The translations under genes and the position numbers were made by a program. Source: Torymus aiolomorphi (taxonomy: Eukaryota; Arthropoda; Insecta; Hymenoptera; Torymidae). Taken from it: 64,000 nucleotides of DNA. How positions within the stretch are numbered: the stretch's first letter is position 1; every line of letters starts with the position of its first letter. Under the pieces are notes generated by a model. The model was not told the origin of the DNA and ran no database searches. It saw only the letters and a list, made by a program, of their open reading frames with translations. Positions 22,031 to 32,516 of the stretch are shown one piece after another. The DNA lies in NCBI GenBank assembly GCA_036365515.1, contig CM070873.1, forward strand, positions 178,512,104-178,576,103. Direction: 5' to 3'.

Positions 22031-23225
22031 AATAAACATTTGGATCTCGATTCTGTATAGGAGTACTGCATTATTCAACCTTGCGTTACAATTTTTGTAG
22101 GAGTATCGTATTACTCAGAATTAAGCGAAGCGAGCACATCTGTAACGCCAGTACAGCTGGGTGAAGAAAATAAAGATGGTATTGCTATATCGTATAAAAA
22201 TTATGAATTCTAGTATAAAAATTATGAATTTTAGTATAAAAATTATCAATAGGGAATTTGTAAACTTGGGTAGAGAAAAGTTGTCAATAAAGAAAAGCCG
22301 ATTAGGGTACGATACTTTCCTTCCAATTTTCCCCTTTTTTACTAATATTCCTATCCCATCCAAATTGAAACCAAGCGGTCGAGGGAGTATTCATTCACCA
22401 GCTATCGTGCCAGCCACAGCGTCCCCATTGCAACCTTACGACACTACACTTTGCCCGCTAATACTTAGTAATCGCCGACACAGCGCAGCTCGTACGACTC
22501 TATGCCGTCGCTCAGCTATGATGGAGTCTCATCGTGAACTTCAAGCAATGTAATGACCTTGGACGTCAACGACCAAAGGGGTTACGCATAGCCTTATGGA
22601 TTCACTTTATCTGACGAACTGCCGTTGTTATGAGGTATATGGAGGTGATACAAATCTAGTAGAGCAAGGTATACGCACTTTAAAGGCAAACATTGAACTC
22701 GACGAGCGGGAGCAGAAGGGAATAACCAGAGGCAACCGTGTGCAGTTCCTAAGCGGCTGCGAATTATTGTTCTGTGGTGCGCTGTGGTACGACTCATGTT
22801 ATGTACTACAGTGAAGGAGAACCAGGGCTCGGCGATGAACAGGAGGCAACTGCATCTGCTCATAGTAAGGGAAGTGTTAATTTGTTCAAGGGAGGAAATG
22901 CCTGGAAGCTACTGGACAATATCGGTCCATCGGCATGGCAAGACAGAGAATCTGCGTTGACTAAACGAGCTTAATAATCATGGATACGCTTTCAAATTTG
23001 ACGAGGACGAGGAAGTTGCTGAGAGGAAAACGACGACTATAACATACTTCGCCCGATACTAGGCAGGCTAAAGCAGAGCGAATAGAAAGAGGTTACATAT
23101 TGCACCTGAAGTTTGGAAAGGAAGGCTTCGAAGACAATCAGACATACGGCGTATGTTAAAATTGCGATACTTGGACGGAAGGACCAGCAAGCACCGCCCC
23201 GCAGCGCACGTCTTTGGAGGGGACG
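22031..23225 (+). other. G1 3' untranslated region or unidentified insert
   Basis: At about 22,190-22,250 three tandem copies of a TATAAAAATTATGAATT-type unit occur. From about 22,370 base composition turns GC-richer with no recognisable protein. The last bases, GGAGGGGACG (23,216-23,225), form a polypurine tract directly before the 3' LTR, so at least that end belongs to G1. Confidence 0.5.
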
Positions 23226-23316
23226 TGTCACGTCGAGCACGACTGACCGCATCTCTCGCTACCCATCCTTACCAGCCTACAATCTTTTTTCCTTCATGTT
23301 ACCATGAATCCTACTT
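23226..23316 (+). repeat. G1 3' LTR, left part
   Basis: First 91 bp of the LTR, interrupted by element K after ACTT (23,313-23,316). The rest resumes at 29,116. Confidence 0.92.
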
Positions 23317-23555
23317 TGTAGGGACTGCGATCTTCCCTCTCGCTCTCTCTGCGAGAGTGGGAGAAGCGGCCATGTTGCGTGTGGCGAGAAGCCGCCTGCG
23401 AGCGGCAGTCGTTGCTCAGTGTTACGAGCGTAATCCGCTGTACCTCCTTACCTTCAATAAACCTCCTCGTTATTATTAACTCTCCGACTCTTTATTCTCC
23501 TCTCCCCCTTCCTTTCCTGGAACGTGAGGAGACCCGTGGGTACAGAATCCCCACA
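23317..23555 (+). repeat. K 5' LTR
   Basis: 239 bp, nearly identical to the 3' copy, which has eight extra bases (ACGGACGT-type duplication). It contains AATAAA near 23,456 before a pyrimidine-rich end. Confidence 0.95.
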
Positions 23556-23556
23556 T

Positions 23557-23574
23557 TGGTGACCCCGACTACAA
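23557..23574 (+). promoter_or_regulatory. K primer binding site (tRNA-Trp)
   Basis: TGGTGACCCCGAC begins one base after the LTR. This is the tRNA-Trp primer site known from CsRn1 and Kabuki elements. Confidence 0.85.
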
Positions 23575-24789
23575 GGAGCACCGAGGAGGAAGCAGGCTGT
23601 TACCTGCAGCGGCATTCTCGACTCAGTGCCGCACGACAAGCTTCGGCCAGTTTTGCGGCACTTCGCCGCGAGGACTTCTTCAGGATCTCCGTGTGCGTGC
23701 TGGCACGCCGGCGCACACGAGAAGTCCCTGGCCAGGCAAGTTACACCGTGTGCGCGCTGGCACGCCGGCGCACACGTGTGCTGGCAGTTTTGCCTTTCAT
23801 ATTTACGTCGTGTGCGTGCTGGCACGCCGGCGCACACGCGTAAGATCTACCGCCTTGAGCATCGAGCGCATCTGCGCGGTCAACGTGCCTCGTCGAGTCA
23901 TCTCCGAGGCAATCCAGTCCTTCATCGGCGGATCTCCAGGTGCGTACTTACGTGAAGCCACCGTCACTGACTCCTTCAAACGCACCTGTCGAGCAACGTG
24001 AGGACATCCGCTTCAAGGCTGATCTCCGGGTGCGGCCTTGCGTGAAGCCACCGTCACCGGCGCCTTTTCACCGCACTCGTTTAGCAACGTGGAGAAGCTG
24101 GCATCCGGCTACTGCGTCTCGCCGAGTTCGCCCCGAGCCAGCTCCAGCAATCATCTCCGACATCGTCTTCGAGAATTCCTTTTCTTTTGCGTCAAGGTAT
24201 GCGTGCGGATAATCAGTGCGCACTTTATTGACTTCCGGGAAGTGTTTACGTTCTCTCGGCCTTCCGGGAATTGTCGTCGCGCGGCGCGTGTTTGCTTGAG
24301 AGATTTTGAAGTTCCGCGAATTCGCGCGCAACGGCCAGGCGTTCTAAGAACCCGTCGGCCATCTTGGCGGCCATCTTGACTTTCGCAGGCCATTGTGTTT
24401 TCAAGCTCGTGCTCGCGCAAGGTGACACAAAAATCTTTTAGCATTTTTCGAGTCACGTGCATTTTATTCTTTCGATTTTATTAAATTTATGCGTTGCCTA
24501 GTCACCGCTTTAACAAAATTCTTTTGAAATTTGCGTTAAACGGGAAAGTGATCTCTTAGCCTTTTACACGGCTTATTAAAAATTTTGATTCATAGTTTTA
24601 AGTTTTAGCTTAGGCTTAGCTGTTAAAACTATTGTTTGTGCCTGCGAGCACTGCCTAGGGAGTTGTAATACGTATTGCGGCGTAAGGCAATTTAGGCATT
24701 CTCTCTATTCTCCACGCGTACTTTCGAGTTGCGTGGGGATAGCTTTATACGCTCCACGTTTTAGGCTCGCGCACACTCTTATCGCAAGA
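23575..24789 (+). other. K leader with a CGTGTGCG...CGCACACG repeat
   Basis: Long untranslated leader. At about 23,690-23,840 the palindromic unit GTGCTGGCACGCCGGCGCAC is repeated three times at about 60-70 bp spacing. A second pair of similar units (GTGAAGCCACCGTCAC) lies at about 23,950-24,060. Open frames on both strands across it are low-evidence. Confidence 0.6.
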
Positions 24790-25671
24790 ATGCCTGTCAG
24801 CGACGAGGCTTTTGCAGCTCTGCAGCTGCAGATGCAACAGCTTATAACTGCTAACGCCAATGCGCCCGAGCACGCGGCTAACCGTATTGAAGGCGCGCGT
24901 CTGCCAAAAATTCCGACATTTATTCAAACCGATCCGGAATTGTGGTTCTTACAGGTAGAAGCAACGTTTCGTAACTCGAAGATCACGGTTGGTTCGTCGA
25001 AAGTAGATTATCTCTGCCCCTCACTCGGTGGAGAAGCTTTATCGGCTATTAGGGACATAATTTCGAAAGACCCCGCTCCTGCGGACATTTATAAACAGGT
25101 GAAAGAACGCCTCATTGCAACTTTCGCTAGCTCGGCCGAACATAACCTGCGCAAGCTTCTAAAGGGGGAAGTGATGACCGATGGCAAGCCTACGAGAATT
25201 CTTCAACGGCTTCGTGGTCTTAACCCTGGCTCATGTGACGATAAAATTATTCGGTCTGTCTTTCTCGATCAGCTTTCCCCACATCACCGCTCGATTCTGG
25301 TCGCTACGGATATTGAGGATCTCAATAAACTCGCGGAGGTAGCCGACAAACTTGCTGAGGCTTCTGGCAATTCTGACCATCAGGTCAGCGCCGTTTCTTC
25401 AAATAAGTCCAGCCCTTTTGATGCTGAAGCTGCCTTCGAGCGTCTCGAGCGTAAATTTGAGGCATTGACAAAGAAAATTCATGGCAACGCTGGATCGTCA
25501 AAAGAGTTATCCAGCTCCCAATCCAAAGGCAGATCTAGGCGCGATCGTTCTTCCAGTCGCGATCCCTCAGGCCTATGCTTCGCCCATAGAAAATACCCGG
25601 ACAGCCCGCGTTCATGCAGGGAATGGTGTTCCAAATTTTCTGATTGGCAAAAACAAAATCCAAAAAACTAA
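24790..25671 (+). CDS. K gag
   Basis: Starts at the ATG at 24,790 (MPVSDEAFAALQLQMQQLI) and runs 293 residues to TAA. The capsid-like part (LPKIPTFIQTDPELWFLQVE, then FLDQLSPHHRSILVA) is typical of Gypsy gag. The C-terminal finger CFAHRKYPDSPRSCREWC has spacing C-x2-H-x9-C-x3-C, the unusual CHCC form of the CsRn1 clade, preceded by a Ser/Arg-rich linker. The stop lies inside the start of pol, so gag-pol would need -1 frameshifting. The frame appears intact. Confidence 0.88.
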   Translation: MPVSDEAFAALQLQMQQLITANANAPEHAANRIEGARLPKIPTFIQTDPELWFLQVEATFRNSKITVGSSKVDYLCPSLGGEALSAIRDIISKDPAPADIYKQVKERLIATFASSAEHNLRKLLKGEVMTDGKPTRILQRLRGLNPGSCDDKIIRSVFLDQLSPHHRSILVATDIEDLNKLAEVADKLAEASGNSDHQVSAVSSNKSSPFDAEAAFERLERKFEALTKKIHGNAGSSKELSSSQSKGRSRRDRSSSRDPSGLCFAHRKYPDSPRSCREWCSKFSDWQKQNPKN

Positions 25672-26540
25672 CTCAACCTTCTGTTGAGGAGACGCCTTCA
25701 GAAGGCCCGCGTTTATCCAAACGTCTTCATGTGCGTGATCGTATCTCGGGCAAGTCGTTCCTTATCGACACTGGTGCGGACATATCTCTCGTTCCAGCAA
25801 ATCCTAAGGCTTGCGGCAAGCCCAGCTCCTTCAAGCTTTTCGCAGCGAATAATTCGTTAATTAGTACTTATGGCGAATCGATGCTCACGCTTAATCTGGG
25901 CATTCGACGCCCCGTTCGCTGGAGCTTTTGCATCGCGGATGTTCCTCATCCCAACATCGGTGCCGATCTATTATCTCACTATGGCCTTCTCGTCGACCTA
26001 AAGAGAAATCGTCTTGTCGATCCGGCCACGAATGTGTACTCTCTTGCGGTTGTAAAAGACGTTTCATTTGACTCTGTATTTGCAGTTGTTCCGGGCTCAG
26101 AGTGCGCAAAGATTCTGGCTGATTTTCCGGAGATCACGAGCGTCTCAAAATCCACAGTCCCCAGAAACAGCGACGTTTTTCATCATATCTTAACCTCTGG
26201 CCCCCCTGTTTCGGAACGTCCACGTAGGCTGGCCCCGGACAAACTCAAAGCGGCAAAAGCCGAATTTGATGCTTGGATTGAGGCTGGCATCTGCCGCCCC
26301 TCCAGCAGCCCTTGGGCAAATCCCCTCCATATGGAGTTGAAAAAGGACAACAGTTGGAGACCCTGTGGTGACTATAGGCGCTTAAACGCTGCCACAGTCC
26401 CAGATAAGTACCCAAATGCTCATATTCACGATTGTAACAGTACCTTCATGGTAAGAAGATCTTCTCGGCGCTTGATCTTCACCAAGCGTTCAATCAGATT
26501 CCTGTTGCCCCTGAAGACATTCCGAAAACGGCCATTATAA
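25644..26540 (+). pseudogene. K pol, protease and start of reverse transcriptase
   Basis: Overlaps the gag end by 28 bp in the -1 frame. The protease site is LIDTGADISLVPA, with a flap-like region and then GADLLSHYGLLVD. The reverse transcriptase start is visible (WIEAGICRPSSSPWANPLHM, then PCGDYRRLNAATVPDKYP). Near 26,447 the frame is lost and the remaining codons to 26,540 are out of frame. The reading continues in the next entry after a one- or two-base shift. Confidence 0.88.
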
Positions 26541-28774
26541 TCCCGTTCGGTCTTTTTGAATTTATGTATATGACCTTTGGTCTCCGCAATGCCAGTCAGA
26601 CCTTTCAGCGTTACATCAATAGCGCGCTAGGCGACTTGGATTTTGTATCTCTTTATATCGATGATATCCTCATTGCGTCGTCTTCTCTTGAAGAACACTA
26701 TTCTCATCTTCGCATGGTCTTCGAACGACTTAAGAAGTTTCATCTTCGCTTGAACGTTGAAATATGTACCTTTGCTGTTGAAGAATTAGAATTCTTAGGA
26801 TACCTAGTGAATGGTGAAGGCGTTCGCCCCATTCCTAGTAGGGTTGAAGCTATTTTAAGCTTCCCCAAACCCCAAACTATAGCAGAACTTCGTAGGTTTG
26901 TCGGCACCGTAAACTTTTACCGCCGTAACATGCCTCGCGCCGTGACTTCACAAGCCCCTCTCAACGCTCTTTTTAGCGATTCTCGCAAGAACGATAAACG
27001 TCCCGTTCCGTGGACGCCTGAAGCGGAGGAAGCCTTTGTCCGTGTAAAGGAGGAATTATCAGCAGCGGCTCTGCTTGTACACCCCCGCGTTGGTACGGAA
27101 GTACGCATCGTCTCTGATGCTTCCGATTCCGGAATGGGTGCTGCTCTCGAACAGCTTTCCCTCACCGGAATTTGGGAACCTTTAGCTTTCTTTTCGAAAA
27201 AGTTCTCTCCTTCTCAGCGGAGGTACAGTGCATGTGACCGCGAGCTCACGGCGATATACGAAGCTGTAAAATACTTCTCGTTTTTGATTGAAGGCAGAGA
27301 CTTCAAGATCTTAACAGATCATAAACCCCTCATTTATGCTTTCATGCAAAAGTCCGATAAGGCGTCTCCGCGGCAAACTCGTCAGCTGTCCCTTATCGCA
27401 CAATATACCACCCAAATTGAGTACATCAAAGGCACTGAAAACACAGTTGCTGATTCACTCTCTCGGGTAGAGTCCATCCGACTCCCAGTAGAGATCAACC
27501 TTAATGAGCTTGCTGAGAAACAGGAAGCCGATGAGCAGCTCAAGGCCATTCGCGAGTCTTCAGACTACCCGCTCTCTTTGAAGCGTATTCAATGGGGCCC
27601 TGCTCATAATACCATCTTTTGCGAAATCACTGGTGAAGCCATTCGCCCGTACATCCCTGAGTCCCTTCGTGAAAGGGTGTTTAACATGTTTCATAAGCCT
27701 GCTCATCCAGGCCCGAAAGTCACCGATCGACTCATTCGGCAACGTTACGTATGGCCAAACATGCACCGTGACATACCGCGTCTTTGTAAAAACTGTTTAG
27801 ACTGTCAGCAGTCAAAAATTTCTCGTCATGTCAAACTTGTACCCGACAAGTTCGTCGCACCCGATGGTCGTTTCGACCATGTGCACATTGATCTAGTCGG
27901 TCCCCTACCTAATCGTAATGGTTTCGAATACATTCTCACCATGATTGATCGTTTTTCGCGCTGGGTTGAGGCCACTCCCCTACGCGAAACTCCTGCACAA
28001 ACGGTTGCTAGAGCACTCTATGACTCCTGGATCTCTCGCTATGGTGCTCCAAAGGTCATCACTTCTGATCAGGGTTCTCAATTTGAATCGCGCTTATTCA
28101 CGGCCCTTTTGTCCCTAATAGGTTGCGAGCGTATCCGCACTACCGCGTATCACCCTGCGGTGAATGGCCTAATCGAGCATTGGCACCGTACCTTTAAAGC
28201 GGCAATCATGTGTCATGTGGACAAGGACTGGACGCGTACGCTTAGTACAGTATTATTAGGATTACGTTGTCATCTCCGTCAGGACACGAATGCGTCTCCT
28301 GCAGAATTTGTATTTGGCACTACCTTACGTCTCCCAGGTGAGTTTTTCCTCCCTGAAGACTTTACGCCTGATCCGAATTTTTTTATAGAAGAATTCCGTG
28401 AATATATGCGTCAAGTCCGTCCAGTCCCTGTCACACATAACTATAAGAAGCGTGCGTTTTGCTTCAAAGACTTATATAGTTGTACTCATGTATTTATGCG
28501 CAATATGGCCAAAAAGTCTTTAGAAAGACCTTATACGGGCCCCTACAAAATATTGAAACGTCCGTCCGATCGCGTTTTTGATATAGAGATTAATGGCGCG
28601 GCACGCAGTGTATCTGTGGAACTTTTAAAGCCCGCGTATGTAATATCCGACAATCTTCCCGATGTGCCTCCCGGTGGTGATCCAATTGGCAATCAGCCCA
28701 CCACCGTAGATCAACCAGTATTAAAGACCTATGCTAGGAAGAAAGTATCCTTTGCTCCTGTGATCAAACCGTAA
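26448..28774 (+). pseudogene. K pol, reverse transcriptase, RNase H and integrase
   Basis: Open frame downstream of the frameshift. The region with the first reverse transcriptase Asp ([10 protein letters not shown]) lies just before the first ATG at 26,564. The active site YIDD is at 26,654-26,665. RNase [30 protein letters not shown]. Integrase: zinc domain with KPAHPGPKV and [11 protein letters not shown], then catalytic [20 protein letters not shown] and [14 protein letters not shown]-type C-terminal module ([12 protein letters not shown]) follows. All catalytic residues are present. Only the upstream frameshift separates this from a complete pol. Confidence 0.9.
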
Positions 28775-28868
28775 TCTAACTGTGATTACCTAGTTGTAAG
28801 TGCTATCGAGCACAGTATAATAATTTATATTTATTTTTATGTATTGCGTTGTCACTCGGGGGGGAGTG
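28775..28868 (+). other. K 3' untranslated end with polypurine tract
   Basis: Short region after the pol stop. CGGGGGGGAGTG at 28,857-28,868 directly precedes the 3' LTR and is the expected polypurine tract. Confidence 0.8.
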
Positions 28869-29115
28869 TGTAGGGACTGCGATCTTCCCTCTCGCTCTCT
28901 CTGCGAGAGTGGGGCAAGCGGCCATGTTGCGTGTGGCGAGAAGCCGCCTGCGAGCGGCAGTCGTTGCTCAGTGTTACGAGCGTACGGACGTAATCCGCTG
29001 TACCTTCTTAGCTTCAATAAACCTCCTCGTTATTATTAACTCTCCGACTCTTTATTCTCCTCTCCCCCTTCCTTTCCTGGAACGTGAGGAGACCCGTGGG
29101 TACAGAATCCCCACA
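28869..29115 (+). repeat. K 3' LTR
   Basis: 247 bp. Differs from the 5' LTR by an 8-bp duplication and a handful of substitutions. Followed by the target duplicate ACTT (29,116-29,119). Confidence 0.95.
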
Positions 29116-30059
29116 ACTTTCCTGTCTGTAACGCCACCTACTAGCAATAAGGTGACCTACGAGAGACAATCACTCTTGCGGTAACATGACCTTCCACCAA
29201 CGAATCCTACCTTACCTTTAGCACTACCTTATATCGATCCAACCTTTGTCCTTGGCACGCGCCACTTTTGAACCAGAGTAACCTTATCCCCCACCCGAAC
29301 CTTTCTCACCCCATGCAAAAATGAGATTTCCTACACTCCCCTATCTTTGTATCTGCCCTAGATAGAAGCGCGGGTATATAAAGCCAGCTTGCGCCACCAC
29401 TCGAGGCAGAAGCTTTTGTTCATTTTGTGTCGTAGGGCGAAGCCCTTGTCAGTCGTTTATTTAAATTGTAACTTGGACTTAGAATAATTTCAACTAATTT
29501 ATCGTATTCGGACTTAGAATATTTTCGAGCCGAAGTTACTTAGAATATTTTTCGTGTGAAATTAACTTAGAATATTCATCAAGCTTCTCTGATTGTAGTC
29601 TCGCGAATAATTGTTGATATTATATCTCGACTACAATCAGTGTGTAACAGTGTAACGTAACTTATGGCAATTAATAAACAACACATAATTGAATTTTTGG
29701 AGTGTTACTTTATTTCAACGATCCTATCCTTCTGTCATTTGAATTGCCCGCTGCGCTTGGGTCCTGAGAGGCTTATGATGAGGGCTAACTGAGAGAACGA
29801 GCCAACCGCAACCGCCCCAAAGTAAGTAACTCTGTAGATCGCTATCCTTTATCTTTTTTCTGTCACTATAATTGTTCGATGACGCTGTCGCTTGCCGCTT
29901 AATTAATATCGCGAATCATCATTGTTTAGTTTACCTGTCCGATTATCTATTTTCACGCGTTCCTAATCCTGTGGTTATTACGTGTAGGCGTAAACCGAAA
30001 ATGGAACATCTATCCCGCTAACTTTACCGTTTTTGCGACATTGTAACACGGACGTTACA
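29116..30059 (+). repeat. G1 3' LTR, right part
   Basis: Resumes with ACTTTCCTGTCTGTAACGCC and ends GGACGTTACA. It has an extra GACTTAGAATAATTTC-type subrepeat absent from the 5' LTR. The next bases (TAGGCTTTGAC) are the palindrome arm. Confidence 0.92.
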
Positions 30060-31292
30060 TAGGCTTTGACTTTTCGTAAATACCTGAAAAAATTCTTATG
30101 AATTTTAGAAATAAAAAAAAGACATAATAGTTATATAATTAAAATAATTTTCGCCCACACGGGGTAAAGTACGTAGGTACTATAAAGTTTTGTAGGAGTG
30201 TGTGAGCTATTGGGCCTCTTGGGCGTTAAGTAGTACTTCATGCCCGCTGGCTGAATAATTTTGAATTTACAACGTGGGCGTAAAATGTAATTTTACATGC
30301 GAGGTACGAAAAGTTGTTATGGCCGGTACTTGACTACAATTAATTGATTTCAGTACTTTCTTGTATTTAATTTATTTAATTTAATTCAATTTGTATAGAA
30401 GAATGAAGAAATTTGTATACATTTCTGAGAACATTATAATCATACAGTTTTTCGGAGAATGGTTTGCATTACTTGACTATCGATAATTGATTTCACAACT
30501 TTCGTTTGTTTGATTTGCAGTGAACAATTTGAATTTACTTACATATAATTTGTTGAGCATACATTGACTCGAAGAAGTAAAAGACTTTTTTACTAGTATT
30601 TATTTGACTTATTTGAAAAAATCATAAATATTATTTTATAGATTATACAGAAAAAACTTCTATACTTGCCTTATTTTATACTTTCGTAGAAAGTTTTATT
30701 AACAATATTATTATTTGTACAGTCATGAAAAAAATTATTACCATTTGTAGAGAGTTAGATTATACAGCAAAAACTTCTATACTTGTCTTATTTTATACTT
30801 TCGTAGAATAGTTAAATTCTTTGCATTTATTGAATAAATTTATTCGTTATTACAAATCAACAGTAATAAAATTTCTGAAAAAGTAGTACTTTTTTCTAAA
30901 TACATTTTACGCTAAAAAATCTTATCACATAAAATGTAGATAAATGATATTATGTATGCCACCAGGTACGTGTAAAAAGTGAAATATTTGCTTATTAATT
31001 ACAGACTATTACGATAAAGTTATGTCTTTATTTTAAACTTCTCTTTATATTAAATAGACAATCAATAATAAATTAGATGAGAAATTGTTTTGAGAAAATT
31101 TTTTTAGATAAATAACAGAAATTAATATAAACTTGTACTTTTCAATCCAATTTATACGTATAACTAAGACACAAATATTAAAATAGTTACAATATTTCAT
31201 TTTTTCATACCACTGTATTTTTTACTAAACTAACTCCTAACATTTGTTAATTAAACTTTCTTATTTATAAATAAATTTTATGCCAGTAAAGG
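30060..31292. repeat. Right arm of the palindrome, segment 2
   Basis: Reverse complement of about 8,775-10,010 in the left arm, including the tandem-duplicated GGCAAGTATAGAAG block. Ends at the AAGG that is the left target duplicate of G2. Confidence 0.9.
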
Positions 31293-32373
31293 TGTAACGG
31301 GATGGCTAGTGGGGGAAAATCCCAACAAGCCACAGGCCAGCGATGCCCTAGAACACGGTGCCGCGGGTGTCAGACTAAAATGACTTGCCCGGGGATCTGC
31401 TCCTGGAATCCCGAAAACAATGCGAAGATCGCACACGAACTTCGCTTTCCAACTAATTGGATCGCTGAGTGAAAAGCGCGCGCTCGAAGAGTAAAGCGCG
31501 CGGCCGCTATGCTCAGATATGAAAACGACCGGCGGAGTCGTTTTCCCGCGGAGGCGGCGGTATCCGGGAGAAGGACAGGTTGTAATGAACAACGCGACGA
31601 GTAACTAGATATCACAATATATTCACAATCACTAATCTCTACAAGCACAACGCACGTGCTGATTAGAACAAAGAGTTAGTTCGCGCGCGACCGTTAATAT
31701 TCAAACGCGCGAACTACACGGCGCGCGGCGAAGCTGCTAATTTCGCGCGCGGTGTTAAAGTACGGCGGGCTGACACACACCCCCACGTACACGGCACAGA
31801 AGGCTTGCACGGGGCGATTTCCGTGCGAGCCTTTACAATGAACCCGCGAGAGGAGAGTAGAAAACTTACGTTAGGAAGGAGCAGCCGGTGCACTCGACTC
31901 CCTCTCTCGCTCCCTGTCGTTCGCACAGCAGTTGCGCTCTCTCTCTCTCTCTCTCTCTCTTTCGCTGTATTGGGTCAGCAGGCGGGCTGGCTGCCGGCTC
32001 CTCGCTCGCAGGCTCGTTCTGCTGGTGGCACAAGCTACGCGGTATCGCTCTCTCTCTGTCTCTCTTGTGCGCGCCTCCACTATTTGCGGCGCCTTCACTA
32101 CACTCGCGGGGTCTCACAAAACAATCGAACGGCGTGGACAAGTAAGCTCACGAAGAACGGAGGAGATCCTACTTGCGCGACGGCAGACACGAAGATGGCT
32201 CCCTTTTCTCGCGGGAACCAGTTAGCAGCTTCGCGGCGGATGACGGACATTTTACGCGTCGCGAGACCGATTCGCTACGCGCGGCGCGCCTCGATTCGGC
32301 TGCGCAGGAGTTGCGCGCGCGCGCTCACTACCTTCGCGCGGTAGATTAGAATCGCGGCTAGACACGCGTTATA
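31293..32373 (-). repeat. G2 3' LTR (coding orientation)
   Basis: 1,081 bp, near-identical to 40,357-41,431. Its inner terminus reads TATAAC on the minus strand instead of TGTAAC. A run of (CT)n near 31,935-31,960 is longer than in the other copy. Frames inside it are shared with the other LTR and are not supported as genes. Confidence 0.93.
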
Positions 32374-32387
32374 CCCCCCCGCCAGAC
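32374..32387 (-). promoter_or_regulatory. G2 polypurine tract
   Basis: The minus strand reads GTCTGGCGGGGGGG directly before the LTR, the expected start site for plus-strand DNA synthesis. Confidence 0.7.
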
Positions 32388-32516
32388 ACTGCTTAGGGGA
32401 CCGAGAGCAGCTCTGCTAATCATGGCCGTCGTCGTACCTACTAATATGGTAGTAATGATTAGGACAAGGAGGTTCGGAAAGGAACATTGCAGAATCGGAG
32501 TCACCGGTTTTTCTTT

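Larger units (their letters stand above)
23317..29115 (+). mobile_element. K: CsRn1/Kabuki-type Gypsy retrotransposon, nested in the G1 LTR
   Basis: 5.8-kb element with LTRs TGTAGGGACTGCG to GAATCCCCACA, flanked by ACTT on both sides. Three independent marks place it in the CsRn1/Kabuki group of Ty3/Gypsy elements: a tRNA-Trp primer site, a CHCC (not CCHC) gag finger, and short LTRs. gag and pol overlap with pol in the -1 frame. One frameshift in pol near 26,450 is the only clear break, so this copy is recent. Confidence 0.93.
10929..30059 (+). mobile_element. G1: decayed errantivirus-type Gypsy element with two nested insertions
   Basis: LTRs starting TGTCACGTCGAGC and ending ACGGACGTTACA bound the element. 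It carries the 5' LTR and leader, the first codons of gag, reverse transcriptase, RNase H, integrase and an env remnant. A large internal deletion near 17,023 removes most of gag and the protease. A Copia element interrupts the leader and the CsRn1-type element K interrupts the 3' LTR. The right flank TAGG and left flank ATGG are the probable 4-bp target duplication, checked against the intact palindrome arm. This is an old endogenous, retrovirus-like copy with many breaks and cannot encode a full set of proteins. Confidence 0.85.

Noticed and set aside
23379..24462. Overlapping frames on both strands in the leader of K
   Set aside because: Start codons, frames and composition follow the GC-rich palindromic repeats; no protein motif is visible and the region is the untranslated leader.
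31278..32344. Several frames inside the G2 LTRs (also 40,261-41,402)
   Set aside because: Present identically in both LTRs, on both strands, with no motif; typical GC-rich LTR background.
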